A stretch of 29,469 bases of DNA from CAZADH01 sp964483805 (GCA_964483805.1 CAZADH010000039.1:1-29469); one strand, 5' to 3'. Counted from the stretch's first letter, positions 1 through 9,066 are shown. The notes: generated by a model from the letters alone, not told the origin. A program made the numbers and translations.

Positions 1-1186
1 CCGAAAACACGGCCGGCGTGCGGGCTGTTCTGGGCGCCGACGTTGCCGCGGGCGCCGCCCCGGAGGTCACCGGCGCGTTCGCCAGTCTCGTGAACCCGGT
101 CGGCGTCTTGGGAGCAGGCGTCGCGGTCGGCGCCAAAGGGATCTGGACCGCCCGATCGGCCCGACCGTTCTCGGGCAGGGTATACAGGGCCATATCGTTG
201 CCCTGGTTGAGATCGGCGGCCCGCACCCACGGGATCTGCGCGCGTTCACAATCGTCGACGAACGGCTCGCTGCGGAACGAGTTCAATACTTTGTATTGAT
301 CTTGGCCGGGCGGCACGATCAGATCGAGCACCGCCGGGCAACCCGGGGTGTCGAAGCCACCGCCGATATCGTCGCGGCTCGGAAATGCGCGGACCCGGCG
401 GTTGAGCATCTGGTCGACGCCCACCGTGTTGGCAAACCCCATGGCGAGAACCTGGTAGCCCCAGCCTGGCTTGGGTGAACCCAGAATCGATTTGCTGACC
501 CGGATCAGGATCCGATCGCGTTGCACCTGCACGTAATCCGGCACGATGATGTCCGGCACGCAATCCTGAAAGTCGAGCGACTCGGTTTTGTTGCGCACGA
601 TGTCGACGACCTCCGGTTGGCCGAGCGGAGACACCAGGATCATCTTGTTCCAACCGGTCTGGGGAAACTCGCAGGCGCGACCGGGCAGACACACCTTGTG
701 ACCGGCACCAGGGCGGTTTTCGGTGTTGATGTAGATATCGAACATCTGGGCCACGAAACCCTGGGCGTAGCTCTGGTGGGTCTTGGGCCACTCGCGGGCA
801 ATGTAGTTGCGCATCTGGATGGCGAACACCACGACATCGCCCTCTTCGTAAATCGAGAAGCGGGTCATGTCGAAGTCACCCCGCCGCAACCGGGAGTCGG
901 TCGGATACATGTAGGTGCCCGGACCACGGTCGTCCTGCACCGGGTCGACCACGTCAAGCAGGGCACTGCGTTGGTAGTTGAAGTTCTCGGGCGGCGGCGG
1001 CGGGCCCTTCTCTTCCGAGCATCCGGCCAACCACAGCGGCGCCAGAACCACGAGAACCAGGCCCAGCAAGCGCCGCTTCCACAACGCGATATCCGGTCGC
1101 AGGCTGCCGACGGCATGCTCGCCGCGCATCGTCGAGTGCGCCTGTTCCCAGGCCTCGCCAAGAACACGATTCAGTTTCTCAGTCAT
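1..1186 (-). CDS. Lipoprotein with glucodextranase C-terminal/DOMON-like domain (3' end beyond window)
   Basis: The reading frame runs from an ATG at 1186 to the window edge without a stop, so the C-terminus is missing. After a long basic leader (residues 1-37) comes a hydrophobic stretch ending in the lipobox LAGC (Cys56), so the protein is probably anchored to a membrane as a lipoprotein. A proline run follows, then a domain with YPTDSRLRRGDFDMTRF, FDIYINTENRPGAGH and GWGYQVLAMGF, which I recognise as typical of the C-terminal domain of glucodextranase-type proteins (a DOMON-like beta-sandwich thought to bind carbohydrate). The last visible 50 residues are a Thr/Ala/Pro-rich linker, so another domain may follow. 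Ten bases separate it from the upstream lipoprotein gene, which suggests one operon. ATG at 1129 is an alternative start giving a more normal signal peptide. The fold call is fairly confident; ligand and role are unknown. Confidence 0.8.
   Translation of the reverse strand, partial: MTEKLNRVLGEAWEQAHSTMRGEHAVGSLRPDIALWKRRLLGLVLVVLAPLWLAGCSEEKGPPPPPENFNYQRSALLDVVDPVQDDRGPGTYMYPTDSRLRRGDFDMTRFSIYEEGDVVVFAIQMRNYIAREWPKTHQSYAQGFVAQMFDIYINTENRPGAGHKVCLPGRACEFPQTGWNKMILVSPLGQPEVVDIVRNKTESLDFQDCVPDIIVPDYVQVQRDRILIRVSKSILGSPKPGWGYQVLAMGFANTVGVDQMLNRRVRAFPSRDDIGGGFDTPGCPAVLDLIVPPGQDQYKVLNSFRSEPFVDDCERAQIPWVRAADLNQGNDMALYTLPENGRADRAVQIPLAPTATPAPKTPTGFTRLANAPVTSGAAPAATSAPRTARTPAVFS
283..299. repeat. ATAC-N3-GTAT palindrome, copy 1
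   Basis: TCAATAC TTT GTATTGA is a perfect 7+3+7 interrupted palindrome inside the lipoprotein gene. On the coding strand it reads CAA TAC AAA GTA TTG (Gln-Tyr-Lys-Val-Leu), using AT-rich codons that are rare in the surrounding sequence. Confidence 0.7.
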
Positions 1187-1196
1187 GGTCGTTGCC

Positions 1197-2375
1197 TTAC
1201 TTCACCAACAGGATCGAGTAGGTGCCGTCACTCGACTCTTCATACGGATCGCGCACCTGGTTGCCGGCGGTCAGATTGAAGGCATACTTGTGATAGCCCG
1301 GGCTGACGTTGGTCTGCGTCCAGGTGTAGACACCGTCGCCGGCCACGTCGTCGCCATGGGTGGCATCGTCATACATCGCTTGCGGCTGCCAGTTGGTGAA
1401 GTCGCACACCACCGTCGGGCTGCCGACGCCCTGGAAGTCGCTCTTGATCAGGCACAGCTTGACCTCGCCCGGCGCCTTCACTGCCAAGCGGGTATCGGGA
1501 ACCTCGTAGAGCGGGTTGGTCGAGAGATCGACCGGAATGGTCTTGATATGGAAGTTCGGGCTGCGGAATACAAGGTATTCACGTCCGTTGCCTTCCATGG
1601 GCATACTGTAGGTGCCATCGGAATTGAGATTGATCTTGCGGGCGCCGCCCTTCGACGCCAGCGTCACCTCGGCGTAGTTCACACCCACCAGGTCACTGAC
1701 GACCTTGCCGGTGGCCACCTTGGTGATCGGATCGCGGATGATCAACTCCGACGAGCCGTTGCGCTCGCCTTCCTGGTGCGGGTCTTTGACCGTGTTCACC
1801 TTGCCGGTGCCGTCGGGTTCCATGGTGGTGTAGACCACCGAGTAGAGCTGCGACCCGGTCACGAGGTTCGCGAGGCGCGTGGCATAGATCCCGTCGTTGG
1901 CGAACTTGTCGCCATGGGTGCCGTCGTCATACAACGGCATGCTCGCCGACGCCCAGACCGGACTGGTGCTCTTGACCCAGAAACCAAGCGCACCAGGGAA
2001 ATCGATCATCGTCGTGATGAACTTGGCTTCGCCCACGATCTTCTGCGCAAGCGAGAAACTCGGCGCACTCACCGTCTCTTCGAGCACGGCATCGACCCAG
2101 ACGAAGTCGACATCGAACTCGCGACCGCGGGCCAACAACAGATAGCGCCCGGGTTTGCGGAACTCGAGTTTGTATTCACCCTTCTCGTTGACATACGTTT
2201 GAATACCGTTGTCACCCGCCACCGTGATGTGGCAGCCAAGCGGATCCTTTCCCGGTGGCACGTTGACCTTGCCAGTCACCGTCGCGATCGGGATCACCAG
2301 CTTTTCCTGCACGCAGCCGCCCGAGAAGACCGCCGCCAGCAGCGCAAGTCCGAAGAGGATCAGTTTTCGTTTCAT
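1197..2375 (-). CDS. Lipoprotein with regulatory-like beta domain and two Y-D-D-x-T-H-G-D modules
   Basis: This 392-residue protein starts with a lipoprotein signal peptide (lipobox SGGC, Cys21). Residues about 30-95 resemble a carboxypeptidase-regulatory-like beta-sandwich. Two copies of an acidic motif, YDDGTHGDKFANDGIY (149-164) and YDDATHGDDVAGDGVY (335-350), mark repeated beta-domains. The second sits in a region (about 305-391) with DFTNWQP and PGYHKYAF, reminiscent of starch/glycogen-binding (CBM48-like) immunoglobulin folds. No catalytic residues are evident, so binding or structural scaffolding at the cell surface is the best inference. It lies 20 bases after the SLH porin gene and 10 bases before the glucodextranase-C-like lipoprotein gene, so the three are probably co-transcribed and may act together at the envelope. 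The substrate is unknown. Confidence 0.8.
   Translation of the reverse strand: MKRKLILFGLALLAAVFSGGCVQEKLVIPIATVTGKVNVPPGKDPLGCHITVAGDNGIQTYVNEKGEYKLEFRKPGRYLLLARGREFDVDFVWVDAVLEETVSAPSFSLAQKIVGEAKFITTMIDFPGALGFWVKSTSPVWASASMPLYDDGTHGDKFANDGIYATRLANLVTGSQLYSVVYTTMEPDGTGKVNTVKDPHQEGERNGSSELIIRDPITKVATGKVVSDLVGVNYAEVTLASKGGARKINLNSDGTYSMPMEGNGREYLVFRSPNFHIKTIPVDLSTNPLYEVPDTRLAVKAPGEVKLCLIKSDFQGVGSPTVVCDFTNWQPQAMYDDATHGDDVAGDGVYTWTQTNVSPGYHKYAFNLTAGNQVRDPYEESSDGTYSILLVK
1566..1580. repeat. ATAC-N3-GTAT palindrome, copy 2
   Basis: GAATAC AAG GTATTC is a perfect 6+3+6 interrupted palindrome inside the lipoprotein gene. The coding strand reads GAA TAC CTT GTA TTC (Glu-Tyr-Leu-Val-Phe). Confidence 0.7.
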
Positions 2376-2395
2376 GGTCGCTTCGTCCGTTCGGC

Positions 2396-4900
2396 CTAGA
2401 AGTTCGTCTTGGCTTCGAAGATCGCCATCTTCTGCGTCACGATGTCGCGGTCGAGATCATCGTCGATCTTGGTGCGCGAGATGTCCCAGCGACCGTTGTC
2501 GGGGTAGTCATAACCGAACTTGAGTTTCACGCTCGCATCCTTGCTGACGTCATAGATCAGCTCGCCGTAGATGTTCTCGTGCTCGACGTTGTCGGTGTTG
2601 CCGTCTTTGTATTCGATGAGGGCGCGACCGTAGAAAGCCCGACCGCGGAACTTCTCGGTGAAGTTCTTCTTCAACTCGGCAATCATCGCGTTGGCAATGT
2701 TAGAACGGGCATCGTTCTCGGAGTTCTGCACATCGAGGTGCTCAGCGCCGGCTGTCAAGCTGGTGGTCGGCGTCAGGTTGTAGGTCAACTCGCCGATATA
2801 CTCGACGCTGATGCGTTCTTTGGGGGAACTCACCCACTTCACGTTGTGCTCGACGCTGCCCTTGGCAAACACACGCGGATTGATGTTCGAGTTCAGTTCG
2901 AAGTAACCGTCGCGCTCGGTGTAATTCCAGGTCTTGCCGTCCTGGGTGAACTCATCGTCGTGGTCGGCCAGGACAAAGACCTTGCCCTTCGAGTTGACCG
3001 AGTCGGTGAGCTTCAGATCGAGCTCGACGGTATTCTTGATTGTTCCCGTTTCTTCAGCCAAGGCGTCGTGCTTCTGCTCGAAGTCATATTTCAATTTCGT
3101 GGTGTCATTGAAGTCGGCAATCGCCTGATAAGTGAACTTCCGGCCCGAGTATCCGTCGGTGGCCTGCGGGTTGAATGGATCGACTTCCCAGGTCTTGGTC
3201 AAATAGGTCGTTTCCATCGACACGGCTTTGGCAACAGAGATAAGTTTGTTACCGAAGTCATAGTTCAAGCCAAATCTCGTCAACTTTTCACCGTAGTAAC
3301 CCTTGTGCTTGTAGTTGTCGTTGTAGGTAGGATTCCACGGATGGTTCTCACCGTCGCCGATGTCGTAGGCCCAGATCGGCGCCATCATCGCGCGGAAGTC
3401 GCGGCCCATGTCGTAGTGTTTCACCGTGCCGGTGAAGCCGCCCTGCTGGTAACTGACATCGAACTTCGTGCCCTGATCGCCGAGACTGCGCTTCTTGCCG
3501 TCGGTCGAGTCAGTGTGGTAATCGGTCGAACCAAGGAACTCGGCGGTGGCCTGCAGTTTACCGATACGTTCGGTCGAGTATCCCATATCGAGGCCGCGCA
3601 CCGTGTTCGAGTCGCCGCGGATCTTATACCCGTAGATCTTCTCGGCGTAGCTGGTGCCGATGGTCAGCGAGTCTTTGCTGAACTTGGCCGGCAGTTTCCA
3701 GACCAGGCGCCCGGCAAGAATGTCCGACGTGTCGTTGTAATTCGTATATCCGGTATACCGATCGAGTTGGTCTCGCTTCAGCATCGACGCCTGATAGGTC
3801 AGACCCCGATCGGTGCCCGAGAACTCGACCCCTTCGTACGGCCAGAAGATGTTGGTGTCTTCGGTCATCATGTTGAGCGGATCATAGATGCCCGTGGCAC
3901 TTTCATAAGCGAACACGCGCACCTTCATCGAGCGGGCGTTCGAGATGAAGTGCAACTTGTTGGTCTGCACGTAGCGGTCATTCTGCACCTTGGTCACATA
4001 GTCGTCGATGCGGTCGAACGCATTGGCGCCAACGGTCTTGCCGACATCGTTGTAGATCAGCCGGTTCCAGGTGCGGCCACTGGCGTAGCCCTCGAGTTCG
4101 TAGAACACCTCGAGTTTGTCTTTCAGTGGCTTGCCGGTGAAGCGCAGGTAGATCTGCTGATAGAACGTGACCAGACCCGGATCGGTGAAGGTCCACTTGT
4201 CACCGACCTCGTTGCGGAAGACGGTCTCGGGCTTCATGATGAACTGACCGCGACCGCGGTAGAAGCCCGACACATTCACTTTGGGCAGCCGGTTGTCGAT
4301 CTCGGCAACCTTGTTCTCGATATCGCCCAGGCGTTTCTCGAGCACATCGACGCGAACGCCGAGCAGGCCGAGTTCGTCTTTGAACTCCTTGGTGAGGCGG
4401 GCCAACGAAGCGCGCTCGGCTTCGCTGGCCTGTTCGATACCCTGTTTCTTGGCTTCCATATTGCGCAGAATGCGGGCGAGAATCAGCGCAACGTCATACC
4501 TTGTGGTTACTTTTCGGCCTTTGAAGGTTCCGTCGGGATAGCCTTCCATGTAGCCCTGTTTAATGAGGAAGTCCACTTCCTTGAAGGCCCAGTGGTCGCG
4601 GGGGAGATCGACAAACGAGGCATCACCGGTGGGGGCAGGGATGTCGGAGAGTGTCGGGACCGCGGTATCGTCGCCGGATCCCAACGCGGACCCGGAACCA
4701 TCGCCGACGGGCGAATCCGACGAGACGCCGGCACTCTTGCCCGAGCCCTTGCCCGAGCCTTTGCCGTTACTCTTGCCGTTCGTCGCGGCGTGCGTCACCG
4801 ACGCCACCAGCAGCAGTGCCGCCAGCAGCCAGCAACACATTTTCACGCTCGAAAATGCGCGCGCCAGGTGGAGCCCCCTTATGCTTGCTCGCAGTTTCAT
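2396..4900 (-). CDS. SLH-domain outer-membrane porin-like protein
   Basis: The 834-residue product has a hydrophobic signal segment (about 21-38), then a Gly/Lys/Ser-rich low-complexity stretch with repeated GSGK (41-62). One S-layer-homology domain follows at about 99-146 (DHWAFKEVDFL, GYPDGTF, TTRYDVALILARIL), then a charged heptad-like coiled coil (about 150-204). The remaining 630 residues alternate polar and aromatic positions as in a transmembrane beta-barrel, and the chain ends in Phe. This order (signal peptide, SLH, coiled coil, barrel) matches the SLH-porin/OmpM family of diderm lineages that tether the outer membrane to the cell wall. In that family the SLH domain binds cell-wall polymers across the periplasm. 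ATG at 4900 is chosen; an internal ATG at 4840 would also leave an intact signal peptide. It is the first gene of a probable three-gene operon with two lipoproteins. Confidence 0.85.
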   Translation of the reverse strand: MKLRASIRGLHLARAFSSVKMCCWLLAALLLVASVTHAATNGKSNGKGSGKGSGKSAGVSSDSPVGDGSGSALGSGDDTAVPTLSDIPAPTGDASFVDLPRDHWAFKEVDFLIKQGYMEGYPDGTFKGRKVTTRYDVALILARILRNMEAKKQGIEQASEAERASLARLTKEFKDELGLLGVRVDVLEKRLGDIENKVAEIDNRLPKVNVSGFYRGRGQFIMKPETVFRNEVGDKWTFTDPGLVTFYQQIYLRFTGKPLKDKLEVFYELEGYASGRTWNRLIYNDVGKTVGANAFDRIDDYVTKVQNDRYVQTNKLHFISNARSMKVRVFAYESATGIYDPLNMMTEDTNIFWPYEGVEFSGTDRGLTYQASMLKRDQLDRYTGYTNYNDTSDILAGRLVWKLPAKFSKDSLTIGTSYAEKIYGYKIRGDSNTVRGLDMGYSTERIGKLQATAEFLGSTDYHTDSTDGKKRSLGDQGTKFDVSYQQGGFTGTVKHYDMGRDFRAMMAPIWAYDIGDGENHPWNPTYNDNYKHKGYYGEKLTRFGLNYDFGNKLISVAKAVSMETTYLTKTWEVDPFNPQATDGYSGRKFTYQAIADFNDTTKLKYDFEQKHDALAEETGTIKNTVELDLKLTDSVNSKGKVFVLADHDDEFTQDGKTWNYTERDGYFELNSNINPRVFAKGSVEHNVKWVSSPKERISVEYIGELTYNLTPTTSLTAGAEHLDVQNSENDARSNIANAMIAELKKNFTEKFRGRAFYGRALIEYKDGNTDNVEHENIYGELIYDVSKDASVKLKFGYDYPDNGRWDISRTKIDDDLDRDIVTQKMAIFEAKTNF

Positions 4901-4970
4901 GTCTCGAATGGTTGTGAAACCGTTCGTCTCTGATAAGCCAAGGTATCCATCGGCACACGAGGGTCAGAAC

Positions 4971-4999
4971 GATAGAGCGATTTCTCATGACCGCGTCAA
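4971..4999 (-). promoter_or_regulatory. Candidate sigma-70-type promoter for the SLH porin operon
   Basis: On the minus strand TTGACG and TCTATC are separated by 17 bases, about 70 bases upstream of the porin start. The -10 box matches only about half of the consensus, so this is tentative. I see nothing else distinct in the 213-base gap between the porin and the phosphatase gene. Confidence 0.35.
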
Positions 5000-5113
5000 A
5001 CCAGCAAACAGCTCGGCAAACTGAGTTTGGGGATGAGAAAACCTTGCGTGGAGCGGGGGGCGGATCATTTGCTCTGCGCGCATCGTGCGCAGGCAGGTAC
5101 TGCAAACGCCCCG

Positions 5114-7960
5114 TCAGTGTGTGGTTTCGGGCGACGCGAACGTCAGGTGTTCCTGCCGGAGCGGATGCTCGAAGGTCACGATGGCGCAGCGACCGCCATC
5201 TTCGTAACGCAACTTCGAGCATTGGGCCTGCGCCATGCGAATGCCCAGCGGTGTGTCGGGATCGAGCGTCATCGTGTCGTCGACGAGATACTTGCTCGCG
5301 TCGAACCCGGGACCCTCATCGCGAATGATCACCTCGAGCCGCAGGCCCGTAATGCGGGCCTGGATGCGGACGGTCTTGGCCGGATCGAGGCCGGCCCCGT
5401 ACTTCACCGAATTGAGAGTGACCTCTTCGACGGCGGCCACCAACTGGTGCTGCGGGCGGATCTTGAACCCGGCCCGGCGCACGATGTTCTGCAACCAATT
5501 GAGCATAACCGGCACCTGCTCCAGTTTTGCCGGCAGCGTGTAGTTTTCTTCGATCGGCATGACGTGATCGACGACGACAGCGGTCACGTCGTCTGACAGG
5601 GCCATGCCCTGTCGATGCGTGGCCAGAGCGATCTCGAGTTCGCGCAGCAGTTCGAGCGCGGTCAGATCGGCGCGCTCGCGCAAGAAACTCTCGAAGGCCT
5701 TGGTGCCCCAGATTTTTTCGGCCCGGCTCATGCACTCGGTGACGCCGTCGGTGAAGAACACAAGGCGCGTTCCCGGCGTGAACGGATACACCTCTTCTTC
5801 GAGACCGAGATCGGCGAAAATACCCATGAAGGTGCCTTCGGCGGGCAGCCACTTGCCGTCTTTGCGCAGCCGATCGAACCAGAACGGTTCGAGGTGACCG
5901 GCCTTCACCAGGCGCACCGTCTGCTCCTCGGTGTCGACGATGGCCAGCAGACAGGTGACGTAATAATTTTCCATATCTTGTATGCTGTGCATAATCTGGC
6001 GATTGACCCGCTCGAAAACCTTGGTGCAGCGGGGTTCGACCGGCACCTGGGCCATGATCAGACTGTGGGCCAACGACATGATCAGCGACGCCGGGATACC
6101 CTTGCCCGACACATCGCCGACCACAATGGCCAGGCGATGCTCGCCGAGATTGATCAGATTGTAGAAGTCACCACCGAGTTCGCGGGCCGGATACGCCACG
6201 ACGGCCACGTCGATCCCCGGCGGCACATCGACCTCACTGGGTAATAATACCTGTTGAATGTCGGTGGCAATCCGGATCTCGCGGTCCATGTCGCCTTTGC
6301 GTTTCTTCAACTCGGCGTGACTCGCTTGCAGTTCCTGCGACGCGGCGGTGAGACGCTGATTCGCTTCCTCGGCCCGCTTGATGCTGCCGAGCAATTCTTC
6401 CATCAGGGTCGCGTTCTTGATCGAAAGACTGACCTGGTTGGCAATCGCCTCGAGAATCGGCAGGTCTTCACGGAAGATCGGCTTCTTGGTCTGGAAGTTA
6501 TCGACCCCGAAGACCCCGACCACTTCACCGTGAACGAGCAGCGGCAGCATAACCTCGCCCGAGAGGTTCGACTGATTCTGCGCATCGTTGAACGAGAGAT
6601 AGGGCGATTGCGTCAGCACGACCTTGGCAGCCGTGCCACCCTTGGCAATCGACAACGGAATAACGATCGGGTACGACGCCCGGCTCTCGGTGTTCGAAAT
6701 CGAACTGGGCATTTTGAACGCCACCTTGCCGCTCAACACCTGACTTTCGCTCTCGACGCGGGCCACCATGGCCCGATCGAAATGAGCCATGGTCAGAATG
6801 GCCTCGAGTACGGTGTCGAACGTCTTATCGACGCTGCTGAGACCCTGCAGGGTATGACCCACATCGTTGAGCATCTGGATCTCGTTCATCTTCTTTTGTG
6901 CCTGCTGCAGGTTGTGACTCGAACGCATGGCAAAGAAGCGCAACGTCTTGTAGAGCGACCGGATTTCCTCGGGCGCCGAGTCGGGAATGGGGATGCGCGG
7001 TGCGTCGAGGTCGATGCGATTAACTTCGTCGCGCAGGTTGACGAGCGGCTCAATCAATTGTTGTTCGATGACCCGGCGACCCCAGCGAATGCCGAACAAC
7101 AGCAGCACCAGGAACGGCACGAATGCGGGCAGCAACAACAGGGTGTCGTGCCCAAGCACCACGCGGCGGTCCTCCAGTGCCAGAATCAGGCCAAAAGTCA
7201 GGCCCGGTGTCAACGGCACGAGGCGCACCCGGCGCAACGGGACGGCATCGGGTTGGAACGCACCGAGGGGCTCAGTGACCGCCCGATTGAGCTGCGAGAA
7301 GTCGGGGTGCCAGCCGTTGATCGGCGCCACCGACACGACCTCGCGGTTATCGAAGTACAGGCGCAACCACGGCGAATCGAGATTCTCCATCTCGGTATAC
7401 ATACGCAGTGTCTGGCGAAGCCGCTCGACATCGCGATAGGCCACGAGGTGGGCCACCGTGCGTTCGGCACTCTGAATCGGCTTGACGACCGCCACATACG
7501 CCCGGCCATTCATCTGCATCATGACCATGCCGGGTTGAAACAACGCCCGCGACGGATCGTAGAACGACCGCAGCGACATGACCACGGGGAACGAGGCCGC
7601 GCCCCGCTCGATCATGACCTCGCCGAGGTTGTTGAGCAACCACCAACCATCGACCTGCACCGGAATGCCCTGGGCCGCGAGGGCAGCCACCCTCTCGGGA
7701 GCCAGCGTCGTTGCGCTGCCAAGCTGACCGGCAATGCGATCGGCTGCCGAAGCCACCCGCCCGGCAAACGATGCGAAATCGTAATTGATGGCAGTGCGGA
7801 GCCCGGCCGCGTGCGACGTCAGCAGCGTATCTCGCCGGGCCACCCCAAAATTGACGAACCCGGCGATCACCAGCAGCGCACAACAGAGAAACGCGCCGAA
7901 CAGTGCACCATGGTAGACCGTATACAACCATCGATAACGATCGATGCTCGATAGGATCAT
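5114..7960 (-). CDS. Membrane SpoIIE/RsbU-type PP2C phosphatase with GAF and C-terminal RsbW-like kinase domain
   Basis: This 948-residue protein has a transmembrane helix at about 18-39, an extracytoplasmic sensor region (40-270), a second helix at about 273-292 and a HAMP-like segment (300-345). A GAF domain (about 375-520) and a short coiled coil lead to a PP2C/SpoIIE phosphatase (about 560-750) with the metal-binding motifs ELGGDFYN (Asp598), GDVSGKG (Asp616) and FFTDGVTE. The C-terminus carries a GHKL ATPase fold with AVEEVTLNSVKYG and DEGPGFD, as in anti-sigma serine kinases such as RsbW. In known partner-switching systems, RsbU-type phosphatases reactivate STAS anti-anti-sigma proteins and RsbW-type kinases inactivate them. 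Here both activities sit on one sensor chain. No STAS protein or sigma factor is encoded nearby, so the partner is elsewhere. Domain assignment is confident; the signal sensed is unknown. Confidence 0.9.
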   Translation of the reverse strand: MILSSIDRYRWLYTVYHGALFGAFLCCALLVIAGFVNFGVARRDTLLTSHAAGLRTAINYDFASFAGRVASAADRIAGQLGSATTLAPERVAALAAQGIPVQVDGWWLLNNLGEVMIERGAASFPVVMSLRSFYDPSRALFQPGMVMMQMNGRAYVAVVKPIQSAERTVAHLVAYRDVERLRQTLRMYTEMENLDSPWLRLYFDNREVVSVAPINGWHPDFSQLNRAVTEPLGAFQPDAVPLRRVRLVPLTPGLTFGLILALEDRRVVLGHDTLLLLPAFVPFLVLLLFGIRWGRRVIEQQLIEPLVNLRDEVNRIDLDAPRIPIPDSAPEEIRSLYKTLRFFAMRSSHNLQQAQKKMNEIQMLNDVGHTLQGLSSVDKTFDTVLEAILTMAHFDRAMVARVESESQVLSGKVAFKMPSSISNTESRASYPIVIPLSIAKGGTAAKVVLTQSPYLSFNDAQNQSNLSGEVMLPLLVHGEVVGVFGVDNFQTKKPIFREDLPILEAIANQVSLSIKNATLMEELLGSIKRAEEANQRLTAASQELQASHAELKKRKGDMDREIRIATDIQQVLLPSEVDVPPGIDVAVVAYPARELGGDFYNLINLGEHRLAIVVGDVSGKGIPASLIMSLAHSLIMAQVPVEPRCTKVFERVNRQIMHSIQDMENYYVTCLLAIVDTEEQTVRLVKAGHLEPFWFDRLRKDGKWLPAEGTFMGIFADLGLEEEVYPFTPGTRLVFFTDGVTECMSRAEKIWGTKAFESFLRERADLTALELLRELEIALATHRQGMALSDDVTAVVVDHVMPIEENYTLPAKLEQVPVMLNWLQNIVRRAGFKIRPQHQLVAAVEEVTLNSVKYGAGLDPAKTVRIQARITGLRLEVIIRDEGPGFDASKYLVDDTMTLDPDTPLGIRMAQAQCSKLRYEDGGRCAIVTFEHPLRQEHLTFASPETTH
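5972..5984. repeat. ATAC-N3-GTAT palindrome, variant copy
   Basis: CATAT CTT GTATG is the motif with one T in place of C in the left arm. It lies inside the phosphatase gene; the coding strand reads ATA CAA GAT ATG, a different codon phase from the copies at 283 and 1566. Confidence 0.5.
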
Positions 7961-7977
7961 GGGCGCCGCCCGAAGAC

Positions 7978-7988
7978 ATACATCGTAT
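7978..7988. repeat. ATAC-N3-GTAT palindrome, intergenic copy
   Basis: ATAC ATC GTAT lies in the 52-base gap between the end of psuG and the start of the phosphatase gene, so it is not constrained by coding. Confidence 0.55.
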
Positions 7989-8012
7989 TTACACCTCGAC
8001 CCCGGCCCGACC

Positions 8013-8960
8013 TCAGACTTCGACGGCGACGCGGCCGCGCTGCAGTGTGCTCCAGGCGCGGGCGATCTTGGCCGCCACCTTGGCGTTGTTCTTGATCAGG
8101 TGGATATTGGCCTCGAGCGACTCGCCCTGGGTCTGCTCGTTGAGCTGCTTCAACAGAAATGGCGTGCGCGACTTGCCTTCGAGGTTACCGGTGCTCATCT
8201 TCTTCAGCGCTTTGCTGATCTGGGCCTCGATCTCGTGATCGGGCATCTCGACGTCGCGGGGAATCGGGTTGGCCACGAGGATCCCCTGGGCGAGGCCCAT
8301 GTCCCAGTGCGCGGCACCGATGCGGGCAATCTCGTCGGCCGATTCGGCCCGCTCGATCGAGAACGAGGTGCGACTGGTGTAAAACGCGGGAAACTTGTCG
8401 GCCCGCATCCCCAACACCGGAATCGCCAAGGTCTCGAGAACCTCGAGGGTATTGGCAATATCAAGTATTGCTTTCACCCCGGCCGACACCAGGAACAACG
8501 GATACCGGGCCAGGGCCGGCAGGTCTTGCGAGATGTCGAGCCGCTGGTGGAAATCACGATGAACGCCGCCCATGCCGCCGGTCGCAAACACGCGCACACC
8601 GGCCCGGGCCGCCAGCGCCAGGGTGGCTGATACCGTGGTCGCACCGTGGTGTTTGCGAGCCGCCAGCATGCCCAGGTCACGCTCGCCGGCCTTGTGCACC
8701 TCGCGACTCGTCGCCAGCAACTCGAGTTCAGCCTCGTTGAGACCGACCCGCGGCTCCCCGTTGATCACTGCCACCGTGGCCGGAATGGCGCCTTCGGCGC
8801 GAACCAACGCTTCGACTTCCTGGGCAACCTGCAGATTGCGCGGATGCGGCATACCGAACGAGATGATCGTCGACTCGAGCGCAACGACCGGCGCCTGCTC
8901 GCGCAGTGCACGCAACACTTCGGGGGCGACGACGACTTTCGTGACCGGGGTGGCAACCAT
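8013..8960 (-). CDS. psuG: Pseudouridine-5'-phosphate glycosidase
   Basis: The 315-residue product matches PsuG over its full length. The enzyme reversibly splits pseudouridine 5'-phosphate into uracil and ribose 5-phosphate in the cytoplasm during pseudouridine salvage. Visible family motifs are VALESTIISFGMPHPRN (catalytic-type Glu29), VHKAGERDLG (Lys90), ATGGMGGVHRD (His134) and a late ANIHLIKNNA that holds the conserved Asn. A Phe replaces the His often found in the ESTIISHG motif. The start is set at the ATG at 8960 because a perfect AAGGAGG (minus strand, 8969-8975) lies 8 bases upstream; starting at 8999 would add an unlikely leader over this site. The usual partner, pseudouridine kinase PsuK, is not adjacent, so it must be elsewhere or be replaced. 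Confidence 0.95.
   Translation of the reverse strand: MVATPVTKVVVAPEVLRALREQAPVVALESTIISFGMPHPRNLQVAQEVEALVRAEGAIPATVAVINGEPRVGLNEAELELLATSREVHKAGERDLGMLAARKHHGATTVSATLALAARAGVRVFATGGMGGVHRDFHQRLDISQDLPALARYPLFLVSAGVKAILDIANTLEVLETLAIPVLGMRADKFPAFYTSRTSFSIERAESADEIARIGAAHWDMGLAQGILVANPIPRDVEMPDHEIEAQISKALKKMSTGNLEGKSRTPFLLKQLNEQTQGESLEANIHLIKNNAKVAAKIARAWSTLQRGRVAVEV
8455..8471. repeat. ATAC-N3-GTAT palindrome, variant copy with long arms
   Basis: GCAATAT CAA GTATTGC has 7-base arms with a single T/G mismatch next to the three-base centre. It is inside psuG, where the coding strand uses the rare codon ATA (GCA ATA CTT GAT ATT). Confidence 0.6.
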
Positions 8961-9066
8961 GATCAGAGCCTCCTTGGCGGATCCGCCCAATCTTAGCACG
9001 CAAGAAATCGGGGACGCATACTTTTTTCGCGAATCGGGTACACCCTGGGCAACTCCTCAGGTTGAC

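Noticed and set aside
911..918. Palindrome TACATGTA in the first lipoprotein gene as a further motif copy
   Set aside because: It has no three-base spacer and does not match the ATAC-N3-GTAT pattern.
2579..4933. A 784-codon open frame on the plus strand opposite the SLH porin gene
   Set aside because: It is rich in His, Arg, Val and Asp, has no domain or ribosome-binding site, and mirrors the codon structure of the porin gene. Long antisense frames are common in GC-rich genes.
6254..7954. A 566-codon plus-strand open frame opposite the phosphatase gene
   Set aside because: Antisense shadow; the minus strand carries recognisable HAMP, GAF, PP2C and ATPase motifs.
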